A DNA stretch of 64,000 bases, taken from assembly GCA_030531085.1 (NCBI GenBank), contig JAUNOM010000003.1, forward strand, positions 62,001 to 126,000, written 5' to 3'. The position numbers and the translations under genes are program-made. Positions within the stretch are counted from its first letter, which is position 1, and each line of letters starts with the position of its first letter. The notes under the pieces are model-generated. The model searched no databases. It saw nothing but the letters and a program-made list of their open reading frames with translations, and had not been told where the DNA came from. This stretch comes from Prevotellaceae bacterium. Lineage in GTDB: Bacteria; Bacteroidota; Bacteroidia; Bacteroidales; Bacteroidaceae. Of this stretch, positions 8,762 to 17,601 are shown in pieces.

Positions 8762-10342
8762 TTATTTGCAATCTACTATCTCCCATTCCGTGATGGTTCT
8801 CCTTTCGCTGTCAAAGTTTATTCCAACTTTTACTATTGGCAGTCCACTTAGAGCAAATCTCTCCGGATAGTTTTTCAGTTCAATCTGCCCTATTGCCGCC
8901 TGTGCGGACTTGTTCATCTTTAACTCAAATAGGTATAGCTTGTCCGCTGTCCGCATCACCATGTCGACCCTTCCGTTTGGTGTTCTGACCTCAACGTCAA
9001 CATATCTGCCGAGTAGTGAGAATATGATGTATAGCATCTGCTGGTAATGACCTTCGTGGTTCGTGACATCACAATATGGGACCGTCAGCAGGAATTGTTG
9101 TAATAGCCGCAACATTCCGTCAAGGTTGCCATTTCTTATGGCGTTGTACATCTTTGCTATGACTGTAGCCCCATTTCCAGCATTCTCTCCTTTTACGTAG
9201 TATGGGAGTAAAGTCCTCATTAGTCCGACCCTTATCTCTTTGTTAGGGATGTCCAGAGTGTACAGTTGTATGTCAGGGTCGTAACCTTTGATGGTCAGGT
9301 ACCCGCTTTGGTACAGTAGTGGTGTGATGGATAACATTCTCTCTGTAGGGGCATCAAAGTCCTCAGCCATCGCTTCTTGCCGTCCTAATTGTGATGGTAC
9401 GATGTTGAACTTGCGCATCATCTCTATCAGATAGGTTGGCGTGCCGCTGCCAAACCAGTAACTTTCCATGTCTTTGTTTACAAAAGCATTCAGCAGGCTG
9501 AAAGGATTGAATATGTCAGAAGAAGGCCATGCAAAGTGATAACCATCATATTTTTCAGTCAATTTGTTAATGGCATCATCATGTGTCATGCCTTGTTCCT
9601 TAGCAATGCGCTCTATGTATCCATCTAAATTTTCAAGCATCTCTTCTTTTGTGATACCGCATATTGCAGCAAATGCAGGTTTCATGCTGATGTTGGAGAT
9701 GTTGTTCAGCTCGGAGAAAATGCTTAGTTGCGAGAATTTAGTTATGCCTGTAAGGAATACAAATCGTAAGTAAGGATCACAAGCTTTTAATGGAGAATAG
9801 AAATTACGCATCACATTACGTAATACGGGTAATTGCTCTTCCTCGTGAACCACGTCTAACAGAGGTGCGTCATATTCATCAATTAATACTACGACAGGCT
9901 TGCTTGTTTTCTCATACGCCGTGCGTATGAGTGTTACAAGTCTATTGTTTATCCCAGACTGCGGATTTGTAATTCCATATTCCTGTTCATGTTCTTCCAG
10001 CCTGTAACCGATGTACGTTTCCAAACCTTCCTTGTCAAGGTGCTTCCCCATACTCATGTCGAAGTGCAGTACAGGATATTCCGTCCATTCCTTCTCCTTC
10101 TTCTCGATAGCAAGTCCCTTGAACAGTTCTTTCTTACCTGTGAAATAACTGTGCAGTGTGGATACGAGCAGGGACTTGCCAAATCGGCGTGGGCGACTAA
10201 GAAAACAATATTTGTAATTGTGTGACAGATTATATACATATTCTGTCTTGTCTATATACAAATATCCCTTTCCTATAACCTCAGAGAATGTCTGTATGCC
10301 TATCGGGCAAGGCTTAAGTTGTTTTGTATGCTCCATATTCAT
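8762..10342 (-). CDS. AAA-ATPase_like / PD-(D/E)XK nuclease family protein
   Basis: 526 aa from the ATG at 10342; an upstream GTG at 10351 is also possible. The N-terminal half is the AAA-ATPase_like family: FSEVIGKGYLYIDKT, Walker A SRPRRFGKS near residue 50, and Walker B VVLIDEYDAPL. The C-terminal region has VDVEVRTPNGRVDMV followed by LYLFELKM, the D...ExK core of a PDDEXK_9 nuclease-like domain. The family is widespread and multicopy in Bacteroidales and its role is unknown. It sits inside a glycan operon, 22 nt from the flippase side and 22 nt from the glycosyltransferase side, without an obvious link to glycan synthesis. Confidence 0.85.
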   Translation of the reverse strand: MNMEHTKQLKPCPIGIQTFSEVIGKGYLYIDKTEYVYNLSHNYKYCFLSRPRRFGKSLLVSTLHSYFTGKKELFKGLAIEKKEKEWTEYPVLHFDMSMGKHLDKEGLETYIGYRLEEHEQEYGITNPQSGINNRLVTLIRTAYEKTSKPVVVLIDEYDAPLLDVVHEEEQLPVLRNVMRNFYSPLKACDPYLRFVFLTGITKFSQLSIFSELNNISNISMKPAFAAICGITKEEMLENLDGYIERIAKEQGMTHDDAINKLTEKYDGYHFAWPSSDIFNPFSLLNAFVNKDMESYWFGSGTPTYLIEMMRKFNIVPSQLGRQEAMAEDFDAPTERMLSITPLLYQSGYLTIKGYDPDIQLYTLDIPNKEIRVGLMRTLLPYYVKGENAGNGATVIAKMYNAIRNGNLDGMLRLLQQFLLTVPYCDVTNHEGHYQQMLYIIFSLLGRYVDVEVRTPNGRVDMVMRTADKLYLFELKMNKSAQAAIGQIELKNYPERFALSGLPIVKVGINFDSERRTITEWEIVDCK

Positions 10343-10373
10343 AAATTTCACAGAACAAGAAAGTTGAACATTA

Positions 10374-12209
10374 TTACAGCTGCTGCATATCGTACAGTCT
10401 CTTGTAATATCCGTTTTTGGCTATAAGGTCATCATGCTGTCCTCGCTCTACAATCTCCCCCTCATAGAGTACGTATATCTCATCAGCATTCTTGATTGTA
10501 GACAGACGGTGGGCTATGGCTATGGTCGTGCGGCTCTTCATGAGATGTTCCAATGCTTCCTGTACCAGTCTCTCTGACTCTGTGTCAAGTGCTGATGTGG
10601 CTTCATCAAGAATGAGTATTGGCGGATTCTTTAATATTGCACGTGCAATGCTTACGCGCTGACGCTGACCGCCTGACAATCGCCCTCCACGGTCGCCTAT
10701 CATGGTGTCGTAGCCATGTTCCGACTCCATGATGAAATCATGGGCGTTGGCTATCTTGGCTGCTTCAATGACCTGCTCCATCGTGGCATTCTCCACTCCG
10801 AAGGTTATATTGTTGTAGAATGTGTCATTAAACAGTATCGCCTCCTGATTCACGTTGCCTATAAGGGCTCGGAGATCCTTTATTCCTACATTGCGTACAT
10901 CCTTACCGTCTATCAGTATCTGCCCGCCACATACATCGTGGTAACGTGGTATGAGATCAACAAGTGTGGACTTTCCAGAACCAGACTGCCCCACAAGGGC
11001 TATCGTTCTGCCTTTTGGTACAGTGATATTGATATGTTTCAAAACATCGCGTCCCTCTACATAGTGGAATGTGACATCCTTTATCTCCACGTCATTCTCA
11101 AAGCCTTTTAACTCTTCTGGCTGCGGAATCTCCTTGATTGGATTCTCTGCTTTCAGGATGAAGTCTATGCGGTCCATTGATGCCAGTCCGAGTGGTACTT
11201 GGTATGTAGCTTTTGACAGTTCCTTTAACGGATTGATAACGCTGTAAAGGATAACCATGTAGAATATAAAAGTAGACGCATCAATAAGGCTTGAGCCTTC
11301 AAGTATGAGCCATCCGCCAAACCATAGCACTACAACTATTATAATGGTGCCAAGGAATTCTGACATGGGGTGAGCTGCGTTCTGTCTTATAATCATGTCA
11401 TTCATGCCACGGCGGAACTCATCATTGATGAATTTGAATCTCTGCGCCATTTTACTTTCCGCAATGAATGCCTTTATTATTCTCAATCCTCCGAGGGTCT
11501 CGTCCAGCTGTGCTATTATGTCACCCCATTGTCCCTGTACAGCTGCAGACTGGCTTTTTAACTTTCTGCTTACCTTACCCATTATCCATCCTGCGATTGG
11601 AGCTACCACCAGTACGAAGAGAGTAAGCTCCCAACTGACGGTGAACAGGGTGAAGAAGCATACGACTATTGCTATAGGCTGACGTATCAGCATATCCACT
11701 GATGACGTAACGGAATTTTCCACGCACTGTACGTCTGCGCTCATACGGGCTATTATATCTCCTTTCTTTTCCTCTGAAAAAAAACTTAGTGGTAGTTTCA
11801 GTACCTTGTTGTACAGCTCTGTTCTTATATCGCGGACTATTCCGGTACGTAACGGTACCATTACGGAGCTGGACGCGAAGTATCCGGCAGTCTTGATGCC
11901 TGTCATTACAATCAACGCCACTCCCATGAATACAAGTGTCATGAATGCACCGTGGTTGGCTATAAGTTCCTGTACGTATGCATAGCCGTTGTTTACCACC
12001 AGATCCTTGTCGAGCTTGTTCCAGCTCCATGGCTTGTAAGTGTACACCGTCTGGTCAATCTTGAAGAGTATGTTAAGGATAGGGATGAGCACCACGAATG
12101 AGAACACGTTCATCCATTGTGAGAAGAAGTTAAGCACGATGGACCATACAAGGTACATTCTGTACGGTTTTAAGTATCGCGCCATGATTTGTAAAAACTG
12201 TTTCAGCAT
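10374..12209 (-). CDS. MsbA-like lipid-exporting ABC transporter
   Basis: 611 aa half-transporter with fused domains. The membrane domain (about 1-330) has six hydrophobic segments. The nucleotide-binding domain has Walker A GQSGSGKST, signature LSGGQRQR, Walker B ILILDEATSALD and the switch His in IAHRLST. By family it flips a lipid-linked substrate such as lipid A-core across the inner membrane. The gene directly upstream encodes an LpxL/HtrB-type acyltransferase 47 nt away, which supports a lipid A role over drug efflux. It is the second gene of the 13195-3726 operon. Confidence 0.85.
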   Translation of the reverse strand: MLKQFLQIMARYLKPYRMYLVWSIVLNFFSQWMNVFSFVVLIPILNILFKIDQTVYTYKPWSWNKLDKDLVVNNGYAYVQELIANHGAFMTLVFMGVALIVMTGIKTAGYFASSSVMVPLRTGIVRDIRTELYNKVLKLPLSFFSEEKKGDIIARMSADVQCVENSVTSSVDMLIRQPIAIVVCFFTLFTVSWELTLFVLVVAPIAGWIMGKVSRKLKSQSAAVQGQWGDIIAQLDETLGGLRIIKAFIAESKMAQRFKFINDEFRRGMNDMIIRQNAAHPMSEFLGTIIIVVVLWFGGWLILEGSSLIDASTFIFYMVILYSVINPLKELSKATYQVPLGLASMDRIDFILKAENPIKEIPQPEELKGFENDVEIKDVTFHYVEGRDVLKHINITVPKGRTIALVGQSGSGKSTLVDLIPRYHDVCGGQILIDGKDVRNVGIKDLRALIGNVNQEAILFNDTFYNNITFGVENATMEQVIEAAKIANAHDFIMESEHGYDTMIGDRGGRLSGGQRQRVSIARAILKNPPILILDEATSALDTESERLVQEALEHLMKSRTTIAIAHRLSTIKNADEIYVLYEGEIVERGQHDDLIAKNGYYKRLYDMQQL

Positions 12210-12256
12210 ATTATTTAATGTGACTCTGTTTTTCTTATGTATTTATATGTGTTATT

Positions 12257-13195
12257 TCACTTTCCAACTATTTTCTGCCATTCCTCCTTGGTCCTTTTCC
12301 ATCTCTTGTGGCTCCATAGCCAGTATGAGGGCGCGCGGTTGATGGTATCCTCCATCATGCGTGTATACTGTTCTGTAATCCAGAACTCAGGACATTCGCC
12401 AGGTGTGGTTGTTATACGTTTATATTCTGCGGTGTAATATCCCCGGCGTATGCGGCGTATGTCAAGATAGTACACATCCATGTCAAATTTCTTCATGATA
12501 CGCTCTGCACCTGTGAACACTGGCGTTTCCGGGTGATTAAGAAAATTTGTCCAGTAATGTATGTCTCGCCACCATGGTGCCTGGTCTGCCACAAATCCGA
12601 TGATTAGCGGTTTTCCTAACTGTTTGTATTTTACAATCTCTCTGATTGATTGGTTTGCCGGTATGCTTACTCCTCCGAAGCGTTGGCGTGTATAGTGTAT
12701 CAGCCTGTCAGTTACCAGATTTTCCAACGGGTGGTATAACTGTGCGGTCATGCCCAGTTCGCTGTTTATCCACAGCGGCATACTGCTTGGCCATTCCCAA
12801 TTACCATAGTGTCCAAGATATATACCGCATGACTTTCCCCTGCGGCATGAGTCCTCAACCAGCTCAACTCCCTTGAACCTCATGCGCTTTTTCATCTCTT
12901 TTGGTGACATGGAGAAATACTTTATACTTTCCATCATGATGTCACAGAAATGAGTGTAGAAACGGCGCTCTATGACCCACCGTTTTCTTGGTGACATATT
13001 AGGGTACGCGTCCTTTATGTTCTTTCTTACCACTTTCCTGCGGTATCTTATAACGTAGTACAATATTATGGATATGAAACTGGAGAACAGGTAAAGTACC
13101 CATAATGGCAGGTGGGAAACTATATACCAGACGATGAATAGCAAATGATAGGCGATGTTCTTCAGTGTTCTATATCTTTCTTTGTTATATCCCAT
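12257..13195 (-). CDS. LpxL/HtrB-type lysophospholipid (lipid A) acyltransferase
   Basis: 312 aa. An N-terminal membrane anchor (about 12-48, YHLLFIVWYIVSHLPLWVLY) precedes the acyltransferase domain with the catalytic GHYGNWEW (H-x4-E) motif near residue 127 and GFVADQAPWW further on. These are hallmarks of enzymes that add secondary acyl chains to lipid A from acyl-ACP on the inner membrane. It is the first gene of the operon that carries the MsbA-like flippase. Bacteroidales usually make penta-acylated lipid A with a single such enzyme; whether this is the only copy cannot be told from the window. Confidence 0.88.
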   Translation of the reverse strand: MGYNKERYRTLKNIAYHLLFIVWYIVSHLPLWVLYLFSSFISIILYYVIRYRRKVVRKNIKDAYPNMSPRKRWVIERRFYTHFCDIMMESIKYFSMSPKEMKKRMRFKGVELVEDSCRRGKSCGIYLGHYGNWEWPSSMPLWINSELGMTAQLYHPLENLVTDRLIHYTRQRFGGVSIPANQSIREIVKYKQLGKPLIIGFVADQAPWWRDIHYWTNFLNHPETPVFTGAERIMKKFDMDVYYLDIRRIRRGYYTAEYKRITTTPGECPEFWITEQYTRMMEDTINRAPSYWLWSHKRWKRTKEEWQKIVGK

Positions 13196-13245
13196 GAACG
13201 GATTAAATTATGTTAGTTTTAAGATGTTGTGGATGTTAACGAGGA

Positions 13246-13253
13246 CAAAGTTA
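13246..13253 (-). promoter_or_regulatory. Promoter -7 box for the lipid A/glycosyltransferase operon
   Basis: Minus strand TAACTTTG, about 50 nt upstream of the ATG at 13195. No clear -33 TTTG at 20 bp; the upstream sequence is a T/A tract. It is the only promoter-like box I see for the seven genes down to 3726. Confidence 0.6.
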
Positions 13254-13410
13254 CTATTTTTTTTTGTATTGCGTACTTTTTTTTCAAAGTTTTTAATGTA
13301 TGTATGGTAAAATACCCCTATAAGGGAAGTGAAAAGACTATTCTCTCAACGTCTTTTCATAGGCGGAAAACGGATGAAAATATGAATAGGAAAGATGTGA
13401 ATTAATAACA

Positions 13411-13508
13411 ATATCAAACCACGTTGTAATCTCTATCAAATTACCTTGTAAAAGCATAGAGATTGCAGTGTAATTTGATAGAGATTACAAGGTAATTTGA
13501 TAGCTTTT
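13411..13508. repeat. Dispersed palindromic repeat, copy B
   Basis: Perfect 21-bp inverted repeat, arms 13424-13444 and 13470-13490, with a 25-nt spacer; each arm contains GATAGAGATTACA or its complement. It is followed by TTTGATAGCTTTT, as in copy A. It lies in the 425-nt gap between the 3' end of the GT90 fusion gene and the acyltransferase promoter. The rest of the gap holds only a weak 9-bp hairpin (about 13330-13359). It may also terminate the GT25-GT90 operon. Confidence 0.8.
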
Positions 13509-13620
13509 GTGATGGGGTTTCTATTTTGTTGTTTGTCAATGGATTACGACTGTGTTAAGTGCGTCCTTTGAACTTGTGCCCGATAAAAGTATTTTGTACA
13601 TTAATATTTGACAGAGACTG

Positions 13621-15681
13621 TCATATCCCGATGTCTTTAAGTATCGTCTTCAGATATTCACCGTTGCGAAGTTTGCTGCCTATTACTCTTGCATTGGCAA
13701 TCATACATTTGTACTCATCCTCTTTCACTTCCGCTATACATTTATCAATGCAGCGCAGGTTTGGTATTACTATCCCTACATTCTCTTTCTTTACCCAGTT
13801 AGCGAGGGAGGACTTCTCCCATACTATGACAGGCATTCCGCATACAAGGTATAGTGATGTCTTGTGTGAGGCGTTATATCGCAGATATTCTCCATATATG
13901 CCTACACATGTGTCGATGCTGTCACCGTCCCATATTAATCCCCAGCCACCTCGGATTGAGCCTGTGTTGTCTGGAGAGAATATGCCACAGTAGTGGAACA
14001 TTGAATTTTTTGATGTGTTCAGATTGCCAAGCATTCCATACAGATTGAATGTTATTGTATGGTAGGATGTGTCATTGGCGAGTTTTTTTAAGAATTCGCT
14101 CTTTGCCAGGTTCCCTGCAAACACTATCTCGTTCTTTCGTTTTGTTATCGCCTCAATGTCCTGCATGGGGTCTGCGGAATAGTAGTCGAACAGCTGTATT
14201 ACTCTCATGGGTACTATGACGCCTATAGACCTCAGTTTTATCGCCATGGCTTCGGTATGTACCAGTATCAGTGTTGCATTGTTAAGCTGTTGTACCTCAT
14301 GTGTTATTATGCCAAAACGTATGCACTGTATGTCGTGAACCAGAAATACGACATTTATCTCTCTGGACTGACACTCACGGGCTATGTATTGCATATGGTC
14401 CAGATAAAAGTCTTGTATGAAGACTGTGTCTCCTGGCTTTATTCTTTCAATGAATGCCCTTGCCTGCTTTTTAGCTATGTATTTTGAGATGACCGGATAG
14501 TGATGGTAGCGCTTCTCTTCTCCCCATGAGTATTTGTGGTTTATGATATCGTATGTCTCATAGCCCATTGTGCATAGTGTGTGCGCTACGTCCTCACGTG
14601 CCTTGCCTTGCGCGTTGAATTTTTGTGTAGAGCTTAGCTTTACAAGATCGTTGACCAGATAATGCTGCGGTCCTGTCTTACGTTTTCCTCTCTGTCCGGT
14701 CAGTGTGAAGTATTTTTCCAGAACCATCAGTGATATAAGGTCCTCGCGCTTAGGATTGCGGAACTGCTCTACCCATTCGTGTGCGTGTTGTATTATGGCT
14801 TTTGCCTCTTCTGGGTGTTGCTCATAATAGGTAATGCGTTCTATAAGGTCGTGGTAATCACTGGCTATCTCTATATAATGATAGTTCGGTATGAGTTGTC
14901 CCTCCATGTACCATGTCTCACAGGTCGGCTTTGGCATTACCGCAATGGAGTTGCTTGACATCACCCACTTCAGGTTTGACGCTACGTCATTGCCCTCAAG
15001 GGCCATTATATAACGATAGTACAGGTGGTCGAACAGTGACATACCTCCTGCTCCCACGAGATCGCATATAGGATGGTGGCTCCACATTTTAAGGAATTTG
15101 ACTCGTCTCGGCTTGTTGTGCACGTCTCCTCGGAACAGTATGCGGCATTCCTTCTGCTCCCATGTAAATGGATCATACACCCAAGTGAAGTGCCTGACCT
15201 TGTCAAGATTCAATAATATGTTGTTGCTGTTGTCGGCAGTCAGTGGGCGGCTCTTTGTTATCTCGGGTATAGGAAAAAGGTAGTTCACATCGCCAGGGTT
15301 GTAGGCCCATCTTAGATGTTTGGGAAAGAAACGTATGTATTCGTACGCGTCAAAAAAGTATGTGCTGTTCACATAGTCGTGAATGTATGATGTCCTGTTC
15401 CTGTATGTGAAATTTCCTAATGTAGTGGAGTTCTCAGGTAAAAAGATTTCATCGCTGAACTTGCAATAGTAGTCTACACGCCGTGTGATGTACGCCTGCT
15501 CCCATGCAGGCAGGCTGTGGAATACATTAAGCAGTCTCCTCAGCCGGCGGCGGGCAAGGCAGCCGGGCAGCACATACAGATAAAAGCCTCTTATAAAGAA
15601 TTTTAAGTGGCTGTTCTTTCGCGTATGGTGTGCTATGGAACACCATAAACCAAGTAATTTGTTGTGTATGCTATGCTTCAT
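13621..15681 (-). CDS. Two-domain glycosyltransferase: GT90 (CAP10-like) fused to galactofuranosyltransferase-like domain
   Basis: 686 aa. The N-terminal part (about 1-345) matches the GT90/CAP10 LPS-modifying family: ECRILFRGDVHNKPRR, then FDHLYYRYIMALEGNDVASNLKWVMSSNS and the downstream PxPTCETWYMEG. The C-terminal part (about 360-686) resembles WbbI/Gtf3-type galactofuranosyltransferases: GDTVFIQDFY, VVFLVHDIQCIRF, GWGLIWDGDS, then YNASHKTSLYLVCGMPVIVW. It begins 3 nt after the GT25 stop codon, so the two are co-transcribed. A bifunctional enzyme adding two residues to LPS or capsule is the simplest reading. The sugars are unknown. Confidence 0.8.
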   Translation of the reverse strand: MKHSIHNKLLGLWCSIAHHTRKNSHLKFFIRGFYLYVLPGCLARRRLRRLLNVFHSLPAWEQAYITRRVDYYCKFSDEIFLPENSTTLGNFTYRNRTSYIHDYVNSTYFFDAYEYIRFFPKHLRWAYNPGDVNYLFPIPEITKSRPLTADNSNNILLNLDKVRHFTWVYDPFTWEQKECRILFRGDVHNKPRRVKFLKMWSHHPICDLVGAGGMSLFDHLYYRYIMALEGNDVASNLKWVMSSNSIAVMPKPTCETWYMEGQLIPNYHYIEIASDYHDLIERITYYEQHPEEAKAIIQHAHEWVEQFRNPKREDLISLMVLEKYFTLTGQRGKRKTGPQHYLVNDLVKLSSTQKFNAQGKAREDVAHTLCTMGYETYDIINHKYSWGEEKRYHHYPVISKYIAKKQARAFIERIKPGDTVFIQDFYLDHMQYIARECQSREINVVFLVHDIQCIRFGIITHEVQQLNNATLILVHTEAMAIKLRSIGVIVPMRVIQLFDYYSADPMQDIEAITKRKNEIVFAGNLAKSEFLKKLANDTSYHTITFNLYGMLGNLNTSKNSMFHYCGIFSPDNTGSIRGGWGLIWDGDSIDTCVGIYGEYLRYNASHKTSLYLVCGMPVIVWEKSSLANWVKKENVGIVIPNLRCIDKCIAEVKEDEYKCMIANARVIGSKLRNGEYLKTILKDIGI

Positions 15682-15684
15682 GCG

Positions 15685-16425
15685 CTACCTTATAAAGTAT
15701 AGGATATGTTTATATATCTTCTTATAGAACCATTTCAGACGTTTTAATGGTCTGGGGCGTGTTGGTATCATTGTGGGCATCGAGCCGTCTGCACTACACT
15801 GGCATGCTATGCAAGGATGACTCCAGTAATATGTAACAAGTCCTTGGAATATTAGATGGTTGTGCAGTCTGTCACTTGTATATGCGCATTTTTTACTTTC
15901 CACATATTGCATTATAGCTTCCGCTGCGTTGCGGCTGATGTATAAACATCCGGCAAATCGGTCACGTTTGGCCTTGTACAATATTTGCCCATTGTGCCTC
16001 TTGCTCCTTGGAACCAGCATTAGACTGCTCTCCTCATAGTTTATGATGCCGGCTTCATGGTTGTGGTCTCGCCGATATTCCACCAGACTCTCCACGAATA
16101 CGTGCTTGAATGTAGGTTTCAGTCTTATGTCATCTTCCAATACCAGTGCTCCCTCGAGACCGTTGTCTATTATGTGTCTTATGGCAAGCAGATGTTTGTA
16201 TGCGCAGCTTGTTCTTGGGTATATGCCATGCATGGGGCTTTCGCAGACATCATCGCTGAAATAACGGTCCAGAATATCAGGTGTAAGGTCTTCCATGTTG
16301 CCGTCTGTGACAAATGTGTAAGGCATATTCAGCTTCTCCAACTGCTGTTGCATATATTGCCTTCGCTCTTCATTTCCACGCACGTGTATGATTAGAATCT
16401 GTATGTCCTGTTCATGTATGCTCAT
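15685..16425 (-). CDS. Glycosyltransferase family 25 (LPS biosynthesis)
   Basis: 246 aa from the ATG at 16425 (MSIHEQDIQILIIHVRGNEERR). GT25 motifs: IHVRGNEERRQYMQQQL at the N-terminus, SCAYKHLLAIRHII and the metal-binding ALVLEDDI near residue 95. By family it transfers galactose or glucose-like sugars onto the LPS core or an O-chain. An upstream TTG at 16434 is open, but the -7 promoter box covers that codon. Starting at 16425 leaves essentially no leader, so the mRNA may be leaderless. First gene of the GT25-GT90 operon. Confidence 0.85.
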   Translation of the reverse strand: MSIHEQDIQILIIHVRGNEERRQYMQQQLEKLNMPYTFVTDGNMEDLTPDILDRYFSDDVCESPMHGIYPRTSCAYKHLLAIRHIIDNGLEGALVLEDDIRLKPTFKHVFVESLVEYRRDHNHEAGIINYEESSLMLVPRSKRHNGQILYKAKRDRFAGCLYISRNAAEAIMQYVESKKCAYTSDRLHNHLIFQGLVTYYWSHPCIACQCSADGSMPTMIPTRPRPLKRLKWFYKKIYKHILYFIR

Positions 16426-16431
16426 ATTTTG

Positions 16432-16439
16432 CAAAGTTA
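16432..16439 (-). promoter_or_regulatory. Promoter -7 box for GT25 operon
   Basis: Minus strand TAACTTTG ending 6 nt before the ATG at 16425, which places the likely transcription start at or next to the start codon. It faces a divergent promoter at 16489-16520. Confidence 0.65.
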
Positions 16440-16488
16440 ATGTTTTTTATCCAATTACGCAATATCATGTTAAAAAAACATTGAAATA

Positions 16489-16520
16489 TTTGTCAGATTG
16501 CCTTTTTTCATCTAACTTTG
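16489..16520 (+). promoter_or_regulatory. Promoter for GT32 gene
   Basis: TTTG at 16489-16492 and TAACTTTG at 16513-16520, spacing 20 bp; the ATG follows at 16551. Confidence 0.75.
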
Positions 16521-16550
16521 CATGATTAGAACTGTAAACACAAATGAATT

Positions 16551-17306
16551 ATGATTCCAAAGAAAATACATTACTGTTGGCTTAGCGATGAGCCGTTCCC
16601 GAAAAAAATACAGAAATGCATGGATACGTGGCACCGGACGCATCCGGACTATGAGATAGTGCATTGGAGTACCCGTAACTTTGACGTGAATTCTGTACCA
16701 TACGTCAGGGAGGCCTATGATGCGCGGAAGTGGGCATTTGCCGCTGACTATATCCGTATGTATGCCTTGTACACCCAGGGAGGTATATATCTTGACTCTG
16801 ACGTGATGCTGTTGAAGAGTTTTGATTGCTTTCTTGACAACTCTTTCTTTTCAAGTATGGAGTATCATCCAATACAGATAGAGAAGAGTGGCACGATGCA
16901 GCATCTTGACGCTGATGGTCACCGTATAGATGATTCGTTCATAGAAGGTATACAGATACAAGCTGCCATAATGGGGGCGGAGCCTGGATGTCCGTTTGTG
17001 AAGAAGGTTCTTGACTGGTATGAGGATAATCATTTTGTCAAGGAGGATGGGTCTTTGCGTACCGATGTGCTATCACCTTATATATATGCTCGCGTGGCGG
17101 AGGAGATAGGTTTTGTTTACAAGGATATAGACCAGCAGTTGCCGGGGAGGATACATATATATCCTTCGGAAATATTCGCAGGAAACAAGCATGAGGTTAC
17201 TTCTAACAGTTACGCCATACACATGTGTGCTCATAGCTGGCATCTTACTCCATGGGAGAAAATAAGAAATTGGTTGGGTATGGGTGAGAAACATAAGAAG
17301 GTGTAG
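16551..17306 (+). CDS. Glycosyltransferase family 32 (capsular/LPS type)
   Basis: 251 aa. Begins MIPKKIHYCWLSDEPFPKKI, the standard GT32/OCH1-like N-terminus. WAFAADYIRMYALYTQGGIYLDSDVML contains the DSD metal-binding motif near residue 84. It would transfer a hexose from an NDP-sugar onto a surface polysaccharide. It is a single-gene unit, divergent from the GT25 operon with about 50 bp between the two -7 boxes, so the two may be co-regulated. A large hairpin follows at 17372-17434. Confidence 0.88.
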   Translation: MIPKKIHYCWLSDEPFPKKIQKCMDTWHRTHPDYEIVHWSTRNFDVNSVPYVREAYDARKWAFAADYIRMYALYTQGGIYLDSDVMLLKSFDCFLDNSFFSSMEYHPIQIEKSGTMQHLDADGHRIDDSFIEGIQIQAAIMGAEPGCPFVKKVLDWYEDNHFVKEDGSLRTDVLSPYIYARVAEEIGFVYKDIDQQLPGRIHIYPSEIFAGNKHEVTSNSYAIHMCAHSWHLTPWEKIRNWLGMGEKHKKV

Positions 17307-17371
17307 ATTTTCTAATATATAAACACTGAGAGATGTTTTTTTATATTTTACTTTTCGCACATTTTAAGAAT

Positions 17372-17434
17372 ATTATAACATTTACCCCTGTTTTACTTAC
17401 GATTTATAAGTAAAACAGGGGTAAATGTTATAAT
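17372..17434. repeat. Perfect 27-bp inverted repeat (hairpin)
   Basis: Arms 17372-17398 and 17408-17434 are exact complements with a 9-nt loop; the stem contains TTTACCCCTGTTTTACTT. It lies 65 nt after the GT32 stop. It can act as a terminator, but there is no clean U run after it and the stem is longer than usual. Confidence 0.75.
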
Positions 17435-17478
17435 TCGTTATTTAAACTGCTTTATTATTTGAAACAGATAGGTTTGTA

Positions 17479-17509
17479 TTGTCAAAATGATAGAAAAGTT
17501 GTAATTTTG
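17479..17509 (+). promoter_or_regulatory. Promoter for gltBD
   Basis: TTG at 17479-17481 and TAATTTTG at 17502-17509, 20-bp spacing. The leader to the ATG at 17602 is about 85-90 nt; I see no clear riboswitch fold in it. Confidence 0.6.
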
Positions 17510-17601
17510 CAAACGAATTGATAGTAAAAACGCTTAAAATATTTCAAAACGATAGTATTTGGGCGTAAATGAGAGACAACAACACATAAACACTGACAGA
17601 A

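Noticed and set aside
13330..13359. 9-bp hairpin TGAAAAGAC/GTCTTTTCA as a terminator
   Set aside because: Long loop and no U run in either direction; the nearby 21-bp repeat is a better candidate.
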